33,741 bases of DNA from Flavobacterium frigidimaris (GCA_900129595.1 FQWG01000033.1:1-33741), one strand, 5' to 3'. Counted from the stretch's first letter, positions 8,164 to 16,511 are shown. The notes: generated by a model not told the origin, from the sequence alone. Program-made: numbers and translations.

Positions 8164-11100
8164 TTAGAATGTAATTTTAATATTAAAGCCATACGATTTT
8201 CTTGATGGCAATGAACCATATTCAAAACCTTGTCCGTTTCCTGAAGTATACATCGACTCGGGATCTATGTTTGGTAAATCTTTACTGAATGTCAATAGAT
8301 TTCTTGCAAATACAGAAAGATAGATTGAATTTATTTTTGCTCCGCCAAAAACACTTTTAGGTATCGTATATCCTAAACTTACCTCTCTTAATTTCACAAA
8401 AGAAGCATCATAAATAAAAGGTGCAGGCGTATTATCCGTAACATCTCTCCAATAATCCTGAGGATCTACAGGTTTTGTGTTTTTTACATAAACAGGATTA
8501 TCAGCCGTTCCGGTATTTACCACTCCATTTGCTACATAACCACCGGTAGGAACCCACTTATTGATATCGAAATTAGGATCACTTGCAGCAGCTTGTGTTC
8601 TTGCAGCAATATAGGCATCTCTTCCTTCTGTGGTAATATCTAATAATCCTCTTGCTGCAGCAACAGAGTTTGTCATAGAATATACATCCATACCAAATTT
8701 CATATCCAGTAAAAACTGAAGTGTGATTCCTTTATAAGAAAATCTATTGGTTAAACCTGCAGCCCAATCCGGAAGTCCTTTTCCTAAAGCAACTTTATTG
8801 TCTGTGTATACAGGCATACCATTTGCTCCTACGATCATTTCTCCAGAAGCTGTTCTTTGAAAATCTTTCCCAATAATGGTTCCGAATTGTCCGCCAACCT
8901 GAGCTACAATTGCTGCATTAGCCCAACGCGCCTCAGAAATAGTATACGTGTTGATATCCGGATGCAAAGAAAGAATTGAATTTTTATTCTTAGAAAAATT
9001 CAAATCAATTCCCCATTCAAAATTCTTAGTTTTAATTGGTGTACCGGATAAAAATATCTCAATACCTTCGTTACGCAATTCTCCTGCATTTACTGAAAGA
9101 AATTCATAGCCTGATGTTGCAGAAGATGCTAAATCAAGGGTCTGATCAGATGTATCCTCACGATATACCGTGATATCTGCTTTTAATCTGTTTTTGAAGA
9201 AAGACGTTTCTAAACCAAATTCAATTCCTGTTTTTGACTGAAAAGTCAAATTAGCATTGGGCGCTGATGTATTCTTAACATTCACCACGCTTTGTCCGTC
9301 GTAAGAAGAATAAGTTGTGTAGTTTAATGAATTTTTATAAGCTCCGGGAGCATTAGAAACTTTTGCCCATGAAGCTCTTAATTTTCCATAAGAAAAAGCA
9401 TCACTCTTAATATTAAATGCATCTGAGAACACAAAACCTAATGAGGCTCCCGGATAAAAAGCATCTTTATTAATAACGCTAAACCAGTCGTTTCTTCCTG
9501 TAAACTCAGCATATAAATATCCTTTATAATCTAACTTTGCAGAACCGTAAACTGAATTTGTCCTTGTTCTTGTTTCTATTGGTGCATTTATTGTCTGAGT
9601 CGAAAAATTACTAATAAACTCTGTTCCCGGCTGAATAATATTGGTTCCCTGACTAGAATTTTCTGATCTCCTGAAATCCCTTCTTGTTGCTCCTAAAATT
9701 CCTGAAAAAGTCAAATCTGCAGCTAATTTTATTTCGCTAAAATTAGCAATGATATCGGTATTCATTTCAGAAACCGTAATATCATTCAATCCAAGATAAC
9801 CCGCATCTCTTCCTGGCCATGTATTACCGGGTACCATGAAATCTTTAGAATCAAAAACATACGTATCTAAACCGGTTCTAAAAGTCAGTCCAACCCATTT
9901 TTCAAGCTGATAAGTTCCGGCAACATTCCCTGTAAAACGATTTTTCTTAGAGGAATTGTGATTGGCATCTACTGTTAAATAAGGATTCAATTGATAAATA
10001 TTGTTATTCCACTTATAGATTTCTCCAGTCTCCGGATTTCCATAATTTTTCAACCACGCCTGATCAATATTTGGCGCCAGACCACTTAAGGAATAACCAA
10101 CATTATTTGGCGAATCACCTAAGCCAGGTCGATTATTTGTCGTTTCCATCATGTAATTTACATTAGCATCTAAAGTAAATTTCTCTGATTTTAAAGTAGC
10201 ATTCAAAGTGGCATTATTTCTCTCTAATCCGGAATTCGGAACAACATCATCATTTTTCATGTTATTAAATCCAAAACGGAGGTAGGCGTTTTCACTTCCG
10301 CCAGAAAGTGCAATTCCGTTTGTGGTTGTAATCCCGGTCTTAAAAAAATCCTGAATATTGTTATCAACTCTGGCATAAGGTCGCATAGAACCATCAAATA
10401 TTTTTACCTGTTCTCCTATATGATTAGAAAATTTAGGTCCCCATGCACTGGTTGTATATCCGTAAATTTCACTAGGTGCCTTTAACGGATCCGGCAAAAT
10501 TCCACGGCCTCCCGTACCGTATTCAGTTTGAAAATCATCATACTTCGCATTTACACGATCAAAACTAACACCACTCGTTAGTTCTACCTGCAATTTTCCT
10601 TTGCTTCCTTTTTTAGTGGTAATTAAAATTACCCCGTTCAAAGCTCTTGAGCCATATAAAGCTGATGCAGCTGCACCTTTTAATACAGTAAGACTCTCAA
10701 TATCATTCGGATTAAGACTTGAAATTCCGTCTCCGCTATCTCGTCCGTCAAACCATTTACTGGCTGCGGCATTGTCATTATTCAAACCTGAGTTATCAAT
10801 AGGAACTCCATCTACAATATAAAGCGGCTGGTTACTCTCGCCTATACTCGAAATCCCTCTGATAATAACTCTGGCACTACCTCCCACTCCCGTTGAAGGC
10901 ATCGAAACATCAACTCCGGCAATTTTACCTGAAAGTGACGATGCTACATTAGTTGTAATCACCTTATTAAGCTGATCTCCTTTAATATCCTGAACGGCAT
11001 ATCCCAGTTCTTTCTTCTGTCTCTTAATACCCAATGCAGTCACTACAACTTCATTTAAGTTTTGCGTGTCTTCTGCCAATACAACATTTACTGTAGCTGA

Positions 11101-11352
11101 TTCGGTTACAGTTGCAGTTTTGGTTTTAATTCCGATATACGAAAATACAAGTACATCTCCTTTAGATGCCTGTATCGTATATTTTCCGTCATAATCAGAT
11201 TGGGCGGTTGTTTTCCCTCCTTGAATAGTGATACTCACTCCAGGCAGCGGCAATCCGTTTTGATCGCTCACCAAGCCTTTGATTGTTTTTATCTGGGCGA
11301 GCGTGACCTGCGCCGTAAAAACAAACATAAAGATTAACATAATTTGTTTCAT
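8164..11352 (-). CDS. cusCII: SusC/RagA-family TonB-dependent outer-membrane transporter (second pair)
   Basis: A 1062-residue transporter when started at the ATG at 11352. The open frame extends to an ATG at 11403, but that start lies upstream of the -7 box (11380-11387). It would also place 17 extra residues before a normal signal peptide (MKQIMLIFMFVFTAQVTLAQ), so the inner start is preferred. The layout is a carboxypeptidase-regulatory-like domain (GLVSDQNGLPLPGVS), the NEVVVTALGIKRQKKELGYAVQ segment, a plug with YIVDGVPIDNSG, and a barrel ending in Phe. There is no STN domain. It works with the SusD 11 nt downstream. It is divergent from the sensor kinase gene, so the 270-bp region between them serves both. 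Confidence 0.93.
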   Translation of the reverse strand: MKQIMLIFMFVFTAQVTLAQIKTIKGLVSDQNGLPLPGVSITIQGGKTTAQSDYDGKYTIQASKGDVLVFSYIGIKTKTATVTESATVNVVLAEDTQNLNEVVVTALGIKRQKKELGYAVQDIKGDQLNKVITTNVASSLSGKIAGVDVSMPSTGVGGSARVIIRGISSIGESNQPLYIVDGVPIDNSGLNNDNAAASKWFDGRDSGDGISSLNPNDIESLTVLKGAAASALYGSRALNGVILITTKKGSKGKLQVELTSGVSFDRVNAKYDDFQTEYGTGGRGILPDPLKAPSEIYGYTTSAWGPKFSNHIGEQVKIFDGSMRPYARVDNNIQDFFKTGITTTNGIALSGGSENAYLRFGFNNMKNDDVVPNSGLERNNATLNATLKSEKFTLDANVNYMMETTNNRPGLGDSPNNVGYSLSGLAPNIDQAWLKNYGNPETGEIYKWNNNIYQLNPYLTVDANHNSSKKNRFTGNVAGTYQLEKWVGLTFRTGLDTYVFDSKDFMVPGNTWPGRDAGYLGLNDITVSEMNTDIIANFSEIKLAADLTFSGILGATRRDFRRSENSSQGTNIIQPGTEFISNFSTQTINAPIETRTRTNSVYGSAKLDYKGYLYAEFTGRNDWFSVINKDAFYPGASLGFVFSDAFNIKSDAFSYGKLRASWAKVSNAPGAYKNSLNYTTYSSYDGQSVVNVKNTSAPNANLTFQSKTGIEFGLETSFFKNRLKADITVYREDTSDQTLDLASSATSGYEFLSVNAGELRNEGIEIFLSGTPIKTKNFEWGIDLNFSKNKNSILSLHPDINTYTISEARWANAAIVAQVGGQFGTIIGKDFQRTASGEMIVGANGMPVYTDNKVALGKGLPDWAAGLTNRFSYKGITLQFLLDMKFGMDVYSMTNSVAAARGLLDITTEGRDAYIAARTQAAASDPNFDINKWVPTGGYVANGVVNTGTADNPVYVKNTKPVDPQDYWRDVTDNTPAPFIYDASFVKLREVSLGYTIPKSVFGGAKINSIYLSVFARNLLTFSKDLPNIDPESMYTSGNGQGFEYGSLPSRKSYGFNIKITF

Positions 11353-11379
11353 TTTAACATGGTTTTGTTGGTTAAGCGA

Positions 11380-11449
11380 TAAATCTATTGTTAAAATTAA
11401 CATAAATAAAACATTTTAAACAAACAACACAAAACCTTAAACCAACGAC
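11380..11449 (-). promoter_or_regulatory. Second susC promoter: paired LytTR-type operator and -7 box
   Basis: On the minus strand GTCGTTGGT (11449-11441) is followed by GTTGTTTGT (11428-11420), period 21 bp. The -7-like box TAGATTTA lies at 11387-11380, again 62 bp from the first site and 28 nt from the preferred start codon. Together with the palindrome upstream, 11421-11488 matches 5221-5288 at about 58 of 68 bases. Confidence 0.75.
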
Positions 11450-11466
11450 ACGAAACAATCAATAAT

Positions 11467-11487
11467 ACGTTTTACGAAAACGTTATC
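11467..11487. promoter_or_regulatory. Palindromic element upstream of second susC
   Basis: ACGTTT-N5-AAACGT (11467-11483) overlaps GAAAACGTTATC (11476-11487), which is the LacI-like palindrome of the first copy with one base changed. It sits 80 bp from the -7 box, as in the first susC promoter. Confidence 0.55.
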
Positions 11488-11621
11488 ACATACAGACAAT
11501 ATAATTTTTATCTTTTTTTATAAAATTTTATTCAAAAGAATTGTGTTTTATCCCGTAATTGTTTAAAGTTGCACAATATTTCTAAACAAGAAATAGCTAA
11601 TACTAAATTTCCCCAATAAAG

Positions 11622-12674
11622 TTGACTGAAATCCAAAAATTAAAATTTGATATTAAGCTTAAAAATCACATTTGGTTTTGGGGCAGCTATTTCACTCTTA
11701 ACTTTTTACGATGGGGCGCCTACTTTAATGATTATCCTTATTCGTTCAAATCAAACCTGATTGAGTTCTCTTTGCACATACCATTAGTCTATTTTAATCT
11801 TTTTGTTTTGGTACCGCGTTATGTATTAAAGCAGAAATATATTACATATACCATTTCGCTGATCATAAGTTTATTTTGCATCTATTTAATAAAAACAGCG
11901 CTTACCTATTATATTATATCCGAAAACATCTGGCCGGAGGCAAACAGGGAATACCATCCTTTCGAAATCAACCATATTGTTGCTGTTTGTATTGGTGAAT
12001 TGTATGTTCTTGCCATGGCTTCATCTGTTTACCTTACTCTCACGTGGTTAAGAGAACGTGAGAGAAACAGATCACTCAGAGAAAATCAGTTTAAAATCAA
12101 ATTAAAGTACCTTGAAAATCAAATCCAGCCGCATTTCTTTTTCAATACCTTAAATAATCTCTACGCATTGTCATTAGAATCTTCTGATAAGGTTCCGGAT
12201 GTGATTATAAAACTGTCAAATTTGATGGAATATGTTTTATATGATGTAAAAGGAACCAAATTTGTTCCATTAATCAAAGAAATTGATTACATTCAAAATT
12301 ATATCGAAATTGAGAAGTTACGCTTTGAAAACGTAGAAGTTACCGTCAATTTAGAGTCGAATATAGAGGATATTGTTGTACCGCCTTTAATCTTCATTTC
12401 ATTGGTCGAAAACGCCTTTAAACACGGGAGTATCAACAACAATAACTTAAAAATTAAGATCAATTGTAAGATTATCGATAATAAAATATTGGATTTTGAA
12501 ATCTTAAATAATTTTGTAAATTCACAAAATCTTAATACAAAAGGCGGAATTGGCTTAGTAAATACGAAAAAAAGATTAAAATTAATTTACAAAAACGATT
12601 TCAGTTTAAAAAATTCGACCAAATTAAACTACTATATAATCCGTTTGCAAATACCTATTAATAATGAAGATTAA
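11622..12674 (+). CDS. LytS-type membrane sensor histidine kinase
   Basis: A 350-residue kinase of the His_kinase/LytS class. Four membrane segments fill the N-terminus (about 16-34, 46-67, 73-99, 117-142) with only short loops, so no sizeable periplasmic sensor domain exists. A helical linker follows, then the QIQPHFFFNTLNNL motif with phospho-acceptor His171, the ATPase N-box LVENAFKHG (261-269), and a GGIGLVNTKKRL G-box. The start is a TTG at 11622. An in-frame stop lies six codons upstream and no ATG occurs in frame before the fourth membrane helix. It overlaps the regulator gene by 11 nt. Partnered with the LytTR protein, it probably senses chitin breakdown products, perhaps through the adjacent transporter. 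Confidence 0.9.
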   Translation: MTEIQKLKFDIKLKNHIWFWGSYFTLNFLRWGAYFNDYPYSFKSNLIEFSLHIPLVYFNLFVLVPRYVLKQKYITYTISLIISLFCIYLIKTALTYYIISENIWPEANREYHPFEINHIVAVCIGELYVLAMASSVYLTLTWLRERERNRSLRENQFKIKLKYLENQIQPHFFFNTLNNLYALSLESSDKVPDVIIKLSNLMEYVLYDVKGTKFVPLIKEIDYIQNYIEIEKLRFENVEVTVNLESNIEDIVVPPLIFISLVENAFKHGSINNNNLKIKINCKIIDNKILDFEILNNFVNSQNLNTKGGIGLVNTKKRLKLIYKNDFSLKNSTKLNYYIIRLQIPINNED

Positions 12675-13365
12675 ATGCGTGTTGATTGATGATGAACCAT
12701 TAGCGATCAAAGTCCTGCAAAATTATTTTACAAATTTTACAGATTTTGAAGTAGTCGGTACATTCAATAATTCTTTAGAAGCGCTTGATTTTATAAACAG
12801 TACTGCTGTCGATGCCGTGTTTCTGGACATTAATATGCCCATGATGACAGGTTTCGAACTTATTAGCTTAATAGAGAATAAAACCAAAGTCATTATTACG
12901 ACTGCTTTTAGGGAATTTGCAGCAGAAAGCTACGATCTTGATGTTCTTGATTATTTAGTAAAACCAATTCCGTTACCGCGATTTATAAAATGTATCAATA
13001 AAATTACTACTGAATACAATTTAAAAAACAATATCAAGGTTGAAACGACAAAAGGGGATTCTCATATTTTTATCAAAGTCGATAAAAAAATGATGAAAAT
13101 TAATATCGAAGAAATCTTATTTGTCGAAGGCATGAAGGAATATATAAAAGTTGTCACGCCCGATAAAACCTACATTACCCATAAATCACTGACTTCTTTG
13201 TCTGAAGAATTGCCTGCTGATCGCTTTTTACGCATTCATAAATCGTATGTAATCGCACTAAATAAAGTAAAATCTATCGAAGGAAACCGCATTCAGATAC
13301 AATCTTATACCATTCCTATTGGCAGAAATTACAGTAAAGAGGTGAAAAACAAAATTCTCGAATAA
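12664..13365 (+). CDS. LytTR-family response regulator
   Basis: A 233-residue two-domain regulator. The receiver domain (1-115) has the acidic pair Asp9/Asp10, phospho-acceptor Asp55 in FLDINMP, Thr80 and Lys100. The LytTR DNA-binding domain (about 134-233) shows the typical IEEILFVEGMKEYIKV and FLRIHKSYVI segments and ends in IPIGRNYSKEV. LytTR domains contact direct repeats about two helical turns apart. Such repeats occur before both susC genes and the MFS gene, so this protein is the natural candidate activator of the locus. It is translationally coupled to the kinase through an 11-nt overlap. Confidence 0.93.
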   Translation: MKIKCVLIDDEPLAIKVLQNYFTNFTDFEVVGTFNNSLEALDFINSTAVDAVFLDINMPMMTGFELISLIENKTKVIITTAFREFAAESYDLDVLDYLVKPIPLPRFIKCINKITTEYNLKNNIKVETTKGDSHIFIKVDKKMMKINIEEILFVEGMKEYIKVVTPDKTYITHKSLTSLSEELPADRFLRIHKSYVIALNKVKSIEGNRIQIQSYTIPIGRNYSKEVKNKILE

Positions 13366-13427
13366 ATTTTAACTTTTAAATTCATTTTCTAAGTCGGTAA
13401 AAATTAACACTTTGTTGAAAAAATGAC

Positions 13428-13497
13428 GTCGTTGGTTTAAATTTAACATTATTTGTGCCTTTTTATTTTTTTTTGAAACACTTAACAAATATATTTA
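13428..13497 (+). promoter_or_regulatory. MFS transporter promoter with LytTR-type operator
   Basis: GTCGTTGGT (13428-13436) is followed by a weaker ATTATTTGT (13448-13456) at a 20-bp period. The -7-like box TATATTTA lies at 13490-13497. The first-site-to-box distance is again 62 bp, as at both susC promoters. The palindrome found at the susC promoters is absent. The start codon is 45 nt after the box. Confidence 0.72.
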
Positions 13498-13541
13498 CGG
13501 TCTTCAAAAAACAATAAAATAAAAAATTAACCTCTTAAATT

Positions 13542-15014
13542 ATGAGTTCAGAAAATGTTCAAACCAAATGGGGACAGTTTATCTCGTTGATAATTGTTTT
13601 CTTCTTTTGGGGTTTTGTTGGTTCTGCCAACGATATCCTGATTCCGGTATTCAAAAAAGTATTTACTTTATCACAAGTACAATCACAATTAGTAGCCTGG
13701 GCATTTTACGCCGCATACTTCGTAGGTTCTGTGATTTTCTTCCTTGTATCTACAAAAGTAGATGTTTTACAAAAATTCGGATATAAAAAAACCCTTTCTG
13801 CCGGTTTACTCCTTTCAGCAGTTGGATCATTCTTATTTATTCCTGCTGCCACAATGGAAAGTTTTCCATTCTTCTTAACTGCCTTATTTACTGTAGGTTT
13901 AGGGTTTTCGATTCAGCAAATTGTAGCCAATCCTTTAGCCATTAAAATGGGAAGCCCTCAAACAGGAGCGCACCGTTTGACTTTAGCAGGAGGTATTAAC
14001 TCTTTTGGAACAACAATTGGAGCTATTTTATTAGGAATCGCTTTGTTTGGAATGGGAGACAACAAAAACACATCTCTTTCATTAGAAGATATTAAACTGC
14101 CTTTTATCATCCTTGGACTTGCTTTTATCGCAGTCGCTGTTTTCATGAACTTCTCTAAAATCGAAGATCCTGCAAAAGAAGAGGAAGAAGTGGTTAAAGT
14201 AGCCCACGAAAAATTCAAAATATCTGATTATCCTCAACTATATCTAGGAATGTTAGGTATCTTCATCTACGTTGGAACTGAGGTTACAATCATCAGTAAC
14301 TTACCGGCTTTATTGCATACCGCTGAATTTGGTAATGTTTTAGAGGATGCCATAGCGCCATTTATCGCCCTTTACTGGGGAAGTTTAATGATTGGCCGCT
14401 GGAATGGTGGTGTTAACGTTTTCAATACTTCTAACTTAGTAAATACAGCATTAAAATTTATTGTACCTGCGGTAGCTTTTGGAGTTATCATTGGAGCTAA
14501 TATTTTTGCTGCTCATGATGTTTCTGCATTCTACATCTACCCAATATGGATCTTATTGTTTATCGCTGTAAGTTTTGTGGGAGGTAAAAATGCCGGAAAA
14601 ACATTAATGCTTTTCGGAATATCGGGATTATTAATGATGGTTGCAGGTTTGGTTTGGCCAGATCCGTCAATTGCTAAATTCTTCTTTATCTCAGGAGGTT
14701 TATTCTTATCTATCATGTGGCCATCGATCTTCGATTTAGCAATTGCAGGTTTAGGAAAAAATACCGGAAAAGCATCTTCATTTTTGATTATGATGATTCT
14801 TGGAGGAGGAGTTATTCCTTTGGTTCAGGGTAGTATTTGCGACATCGATCTTACTAGTCCGGAAGGAATCTTCGGAATTTCCTGGACACACTTCTCATAT
14901 GTTATTCCACTCCTTGGATTCGCTTATCTAGGATTCTACGGTTTTTATTGCCCTAAGATCTTAAAAAGACAAGGCATTGATCACAACATTCAAAGCGAAG
15001 GCGGAGGTCACTAA
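13542..15014 (+). CDS. Sugar MFS transporter, probable N-acetylglucosamine permease
   Basis: A 490-residue permease of the FucP/GGP branch of the major facilitator superfamily, with about 12 hydrophobic segments. The FFFWGFVGSANDIL opening (19-32) and IVANPLAIKMG segment (127-137) are typical of this branch, which includes NagP-type GlcNAc transporters. A charged loop (KIEDPAKEEEEVVK, from about 206) marks the middle of the protein. It is the inner-membrane step of the chitin locus, bringing in GlcNAc or short oligomers released in the periplasm. The gene has its own promoter with the locus-wide operator and its own terminator. Specificity for GlcNAc is inferred from context and family. Confidence 0.85.
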   Translation: MSSENVQTKWGQFISLIIVFFFWGFVGSANDILIPVFKKVFTLSQVQSQLVAWAFYAAYFVGSVIFFLVSTKVDVLQKFGYKKTLSAGLLLSAVGSFLFIPAATMESFPFFLTALFTVGLGFSIQQIVANPLAIKMGSPQTGAHRLTLAGGINSFGTTIGAILLGIALFGMGDNKNTSLSLEDIKLPFIILGLAFIAVAVFMNFSKIEDPAKEEEEVVKVAHEKFKISDYPQLYLGMLGIFIYVGTEVTIISNLPALLHTAEFGNVLEDAIAPFIALYWGSLMIGRWNGGVNVFNTSNLVNTALKFIVPAVAFGVIIGANIFAAHDVSAFYIYPIWILLFIAVSFVGGKNAGKTLMLFGISGLLMMVAGLVWPDPSIAKFFFISGGLFLSIMWPSIFDLAIAGLGKNTGKASSFLIMMILGGGVIPLVQGSICDIDLTSPEGIFGISWTHFSYVIPLLGFAYLGFYGFYCPKILKRQGIDHNIQSEGGGH

Positions 15015-15031
15015 GCTAAAAAAAAACAATA

Positions 15032-15078
15032 AAAAAATCCCAAATTCCAATTTTATCGATTCGAATTTGGGATTTTTT
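15032..15078 (+). terminator. Intrinsic terminator after the MFS gene
   Basis: A 16-bp perfect stem (AAAAAATCCCAAATTC pairing with GAATTTGGGATTTTTT) surrounds a 15-nt loop, with a T6 tail, 18 nt after the stop codon. The flanking A- and T-runs could let it act on both strands, which would also close the minus-strand gene at 15151. Confidence 0.88.
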
Positions 15079-15104
15079 CATGCTCTACTTTATATATAAC
15101 CCGA

Positions 15105-15121
15105 CAGGTTTCTAAAACCTG
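15105..15121. repeat. Short CAGGTTT/AAACCTG hairpin
   Basis: A 7-bp stem with a 3-nt loop. I recall this kind of 'gacaggttt...aaacctg' hairpin as common between flavobacterial genes. Only this copy is clear in the window. Confidence 0.4.
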
Positions 15122-15150
15122 CCTGGTTTCCTATATCATCAGTTTTAGAC

Positions 15151-15648
15151 TTACTTCGCATTTATAATATTACTCAGGTTCTTTTTGAAAATCTCTTTAT
15201 TCTTTGCCGATAAAGTATAAACCACATCCTTATCAGCATGCACAATAACTTTATCAATATCTGCCTCTAAAAGCGCTTTGGGGTCTTTAATTTTCAACGT
15301 GCAGGCACCATCAAAAAAGCCATCATCCTCAATGATTTTTTTAGCCTCGATAATAGTTCCGTCACTTAGAACTGCTGAGATAGTCATCGTTTTATTCAGT
15401 GTTTTCGAGTAGAAACCGTCCATCACCAACAACAATCGGTACGAGTTTTTCAATTCCGGACCTTTAAATTCATGACGTGTAATATTATAACGCAATCCTT
15501 TAGCCAGAGTTTGAAATTGCACCGAACAATCCAACTCAAAACTCCCTACATCACCAGCCTCATTGACCTCTTTTTTTATTTTAGCAACTTGTGCATTTAC
15601 ACCACAACCAATAATTAAAAATACTAAAATTACGATAACTTTTTTCAT
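15151..15648 (-). CDS. Small exported protein of unknown function
   Basis: A 165-residue protein when started at the ATG at 15648. The open frame continues 15 codons upstream, but a normal signal peptide begins here (MKKVIVILVFLIIGCGVNAQ). The peptide could be cut by signal peptidase I after NAQ or, since IIGC forms a lipobox, the protein could be a lipoprotein at Cys15. The mature part is rich in short beta-like stretches, with a basic C-terminal KNKEIFKKNLSNII. I do not recognise a family. It lies downstream of the transaldolase but is separated from it by a strong terminator, so it likely has its own promoter. Confidence 0.75.
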   Translation of the reverse strand: MKKVIVILVFLIIGCGVNAQVAKIKKEVNEAGDVGSFELDCSVQFQTLAKGLRYNITRHEFKGPELKNSYRLLLVMDGFYSKTLNKTMTISAVLSDGTIIEAKKIIEDDGFFDGACTLKIKDPKALLEADIDKVIVHADKDVVYTLSAKNKEIFKKNLSNIINAK

Positions 15649-15682
15649 ATGTATTTCTTTTTGAGACATATAAAAGTAAAAA

Positions 15683-15717
15683 AAAATCGTCACCTTTTTT
15701 ACAAAGGTGACGATTTT
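15683..15717 (-). terminator. Intrinsic terminator after the transaldolase gene
   Basis: A 14- to 15-bp stem (AAAATCGTCACCTT pairing with AAGGTGACGATTTT) sits 21 nt past the stop codon. A T-run follows on the minus strand. Confidence 0.88.
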
Positions 15718-15737
15718 AAACTATAAAGATCTGATTC

Positions 15738-16394
15738 TTACTTATTTCCTTTTTCGAAATCAGCTACGAATTGAGCCAATCCAATATCAGTCAATGGGTG
15801 CTTCAACAATCCGTAAATTGCAGAAAGAGGTCCAGTCATTACATCAGCACCAATTTTAGCACAGTTTACAATATGCATCGTATGACGCACAGAAGCTGCT
15901 AAAATTTGAGTTTCATAACCGTAGTTATCATAAATCAATCTTATTTCTTCGATCAGGTTCAAACCATCAGTCGAAACATCATCTAAACGGCCAATAAATG
16001 GAGAAACATAAGTAGCTCCTGCTTTTGCAGCCAATAAAGCCTGACCAGCTGAAAATACAAGTGTTACGTTTGTTTTAATTCCCTTATCAGAGAAATATTT
16101 TGCAGCCATTACACCTTCTTTTGTCATAGGCAACTTAACCACGATTTGATCATGCAATTCAGCCAATTCCTCACCTTCTTTGATCATTCCGTCATAATCA
16201 AGTGCATTAACTTCAGCGCTAACATCTCCTTCAACAAGATTACATATGTCAACATAGTGCTTTAAGATGTTGTTTTTTCCGGTAATACCTTCTTTTGCCA
16301 TCAATGACGGATTAGTTGTTACACCATCTAAAACACCTAAAGCCTGTGCTTCTTTAATCTGAGCTAAATTAGCTGTGTCAATAAAAAATTTCAT
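15738..16394 (-). CDS. tal: Transaldolase, short (FSA/TalC-like) type
   Basis: A 218-residue class I aldolase that moves dihydroxyacetone units between sugar phosphates in the non-oxidative pentose phosphate pathway. The opening MKFFIDTANLAQIKEA and DGVTTNPSLMAKEG (23-36) are standard for this short subfamily. The Schiff-base lysine is Lys87 in IVVKLPMT, aligned with Lys85 of E. coli FSA. TNVTLVFSAGQALLAAKAGATYVSPFIGR is the typical third block. Short members act either as transaldolase or as fructose-6-phosphate aldolase, and sequence inspection alone does not settle which. A -7 box TAATTTTG lies on the minus strand at 16519-16512. The 5' leader would be about 110 nt and contains a dispersed repeat. 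Confidence 0.92.
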   Translation of the reverse strand: MKFFIDTANLAQIKEAQALGVLDGVTTNPSLMAKEGITGKNNILKHYVDICNLVEGDVSAEVNALDYDGMIKEGEELAELHDQIVVKLPMTKEGVMAAKYFSDKGIKTNVTLVFSAGQALLAAKAGATYVSPFIGRLDDVSTDGLNLIEEIRLIYDNYGYETQILAASVRHTMHIVNCAKIGADVMTGPLSAIYGLLKHPLTDIGLAQFVADFEKGNK

Positions 16395-16424
16395 AATTAT
16401 ATCTATTTAATTGTGTTCAGTTTT

Positions 16425-16501
16425 TCGGCGTTCCCTAACGGACGGCTGTCGGCTTTATCTTTTGTTCTGTTTCACTTCACAAAAGCCCTCACCCCTAACG
16501 C
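16425..16501. repeat. Dispersed intergenic element, copy 1
   Basis: This GC-richer stretch in an AT-rich gap shares a 19-base core, GCTGTCGGCTTTATCTTTT (16445-16463), with 33590-33608 at 16 of 19 positions. CCCTAACG occurs at both ends (16433-16440 and 16493-16500). It falls in the predicted leader of the transaldolase gene. I recall similar elements in other flavobacterial genomes, which a search would have to confirm. Confidence 0.5.
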
Positions 16502-16511
16502 AAATTCGGTG

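Noticed and set aside
2088..11352. ECF sigma/anti-sigma or hybrid two-component control of the SusCD genes
   Set aside because: Neither SusC has an STN domain, and no sigma factor, FecR-like or hybrid regulator gene is in the locus. The LytS/LytTR pair and shared operators explain control better.
15105..15121. Terminator for the MFS gene or for the 15151 gene
   Set aside because: The hairpin has no T-run on either strand, and a much better terminator lies at 15032-15078.
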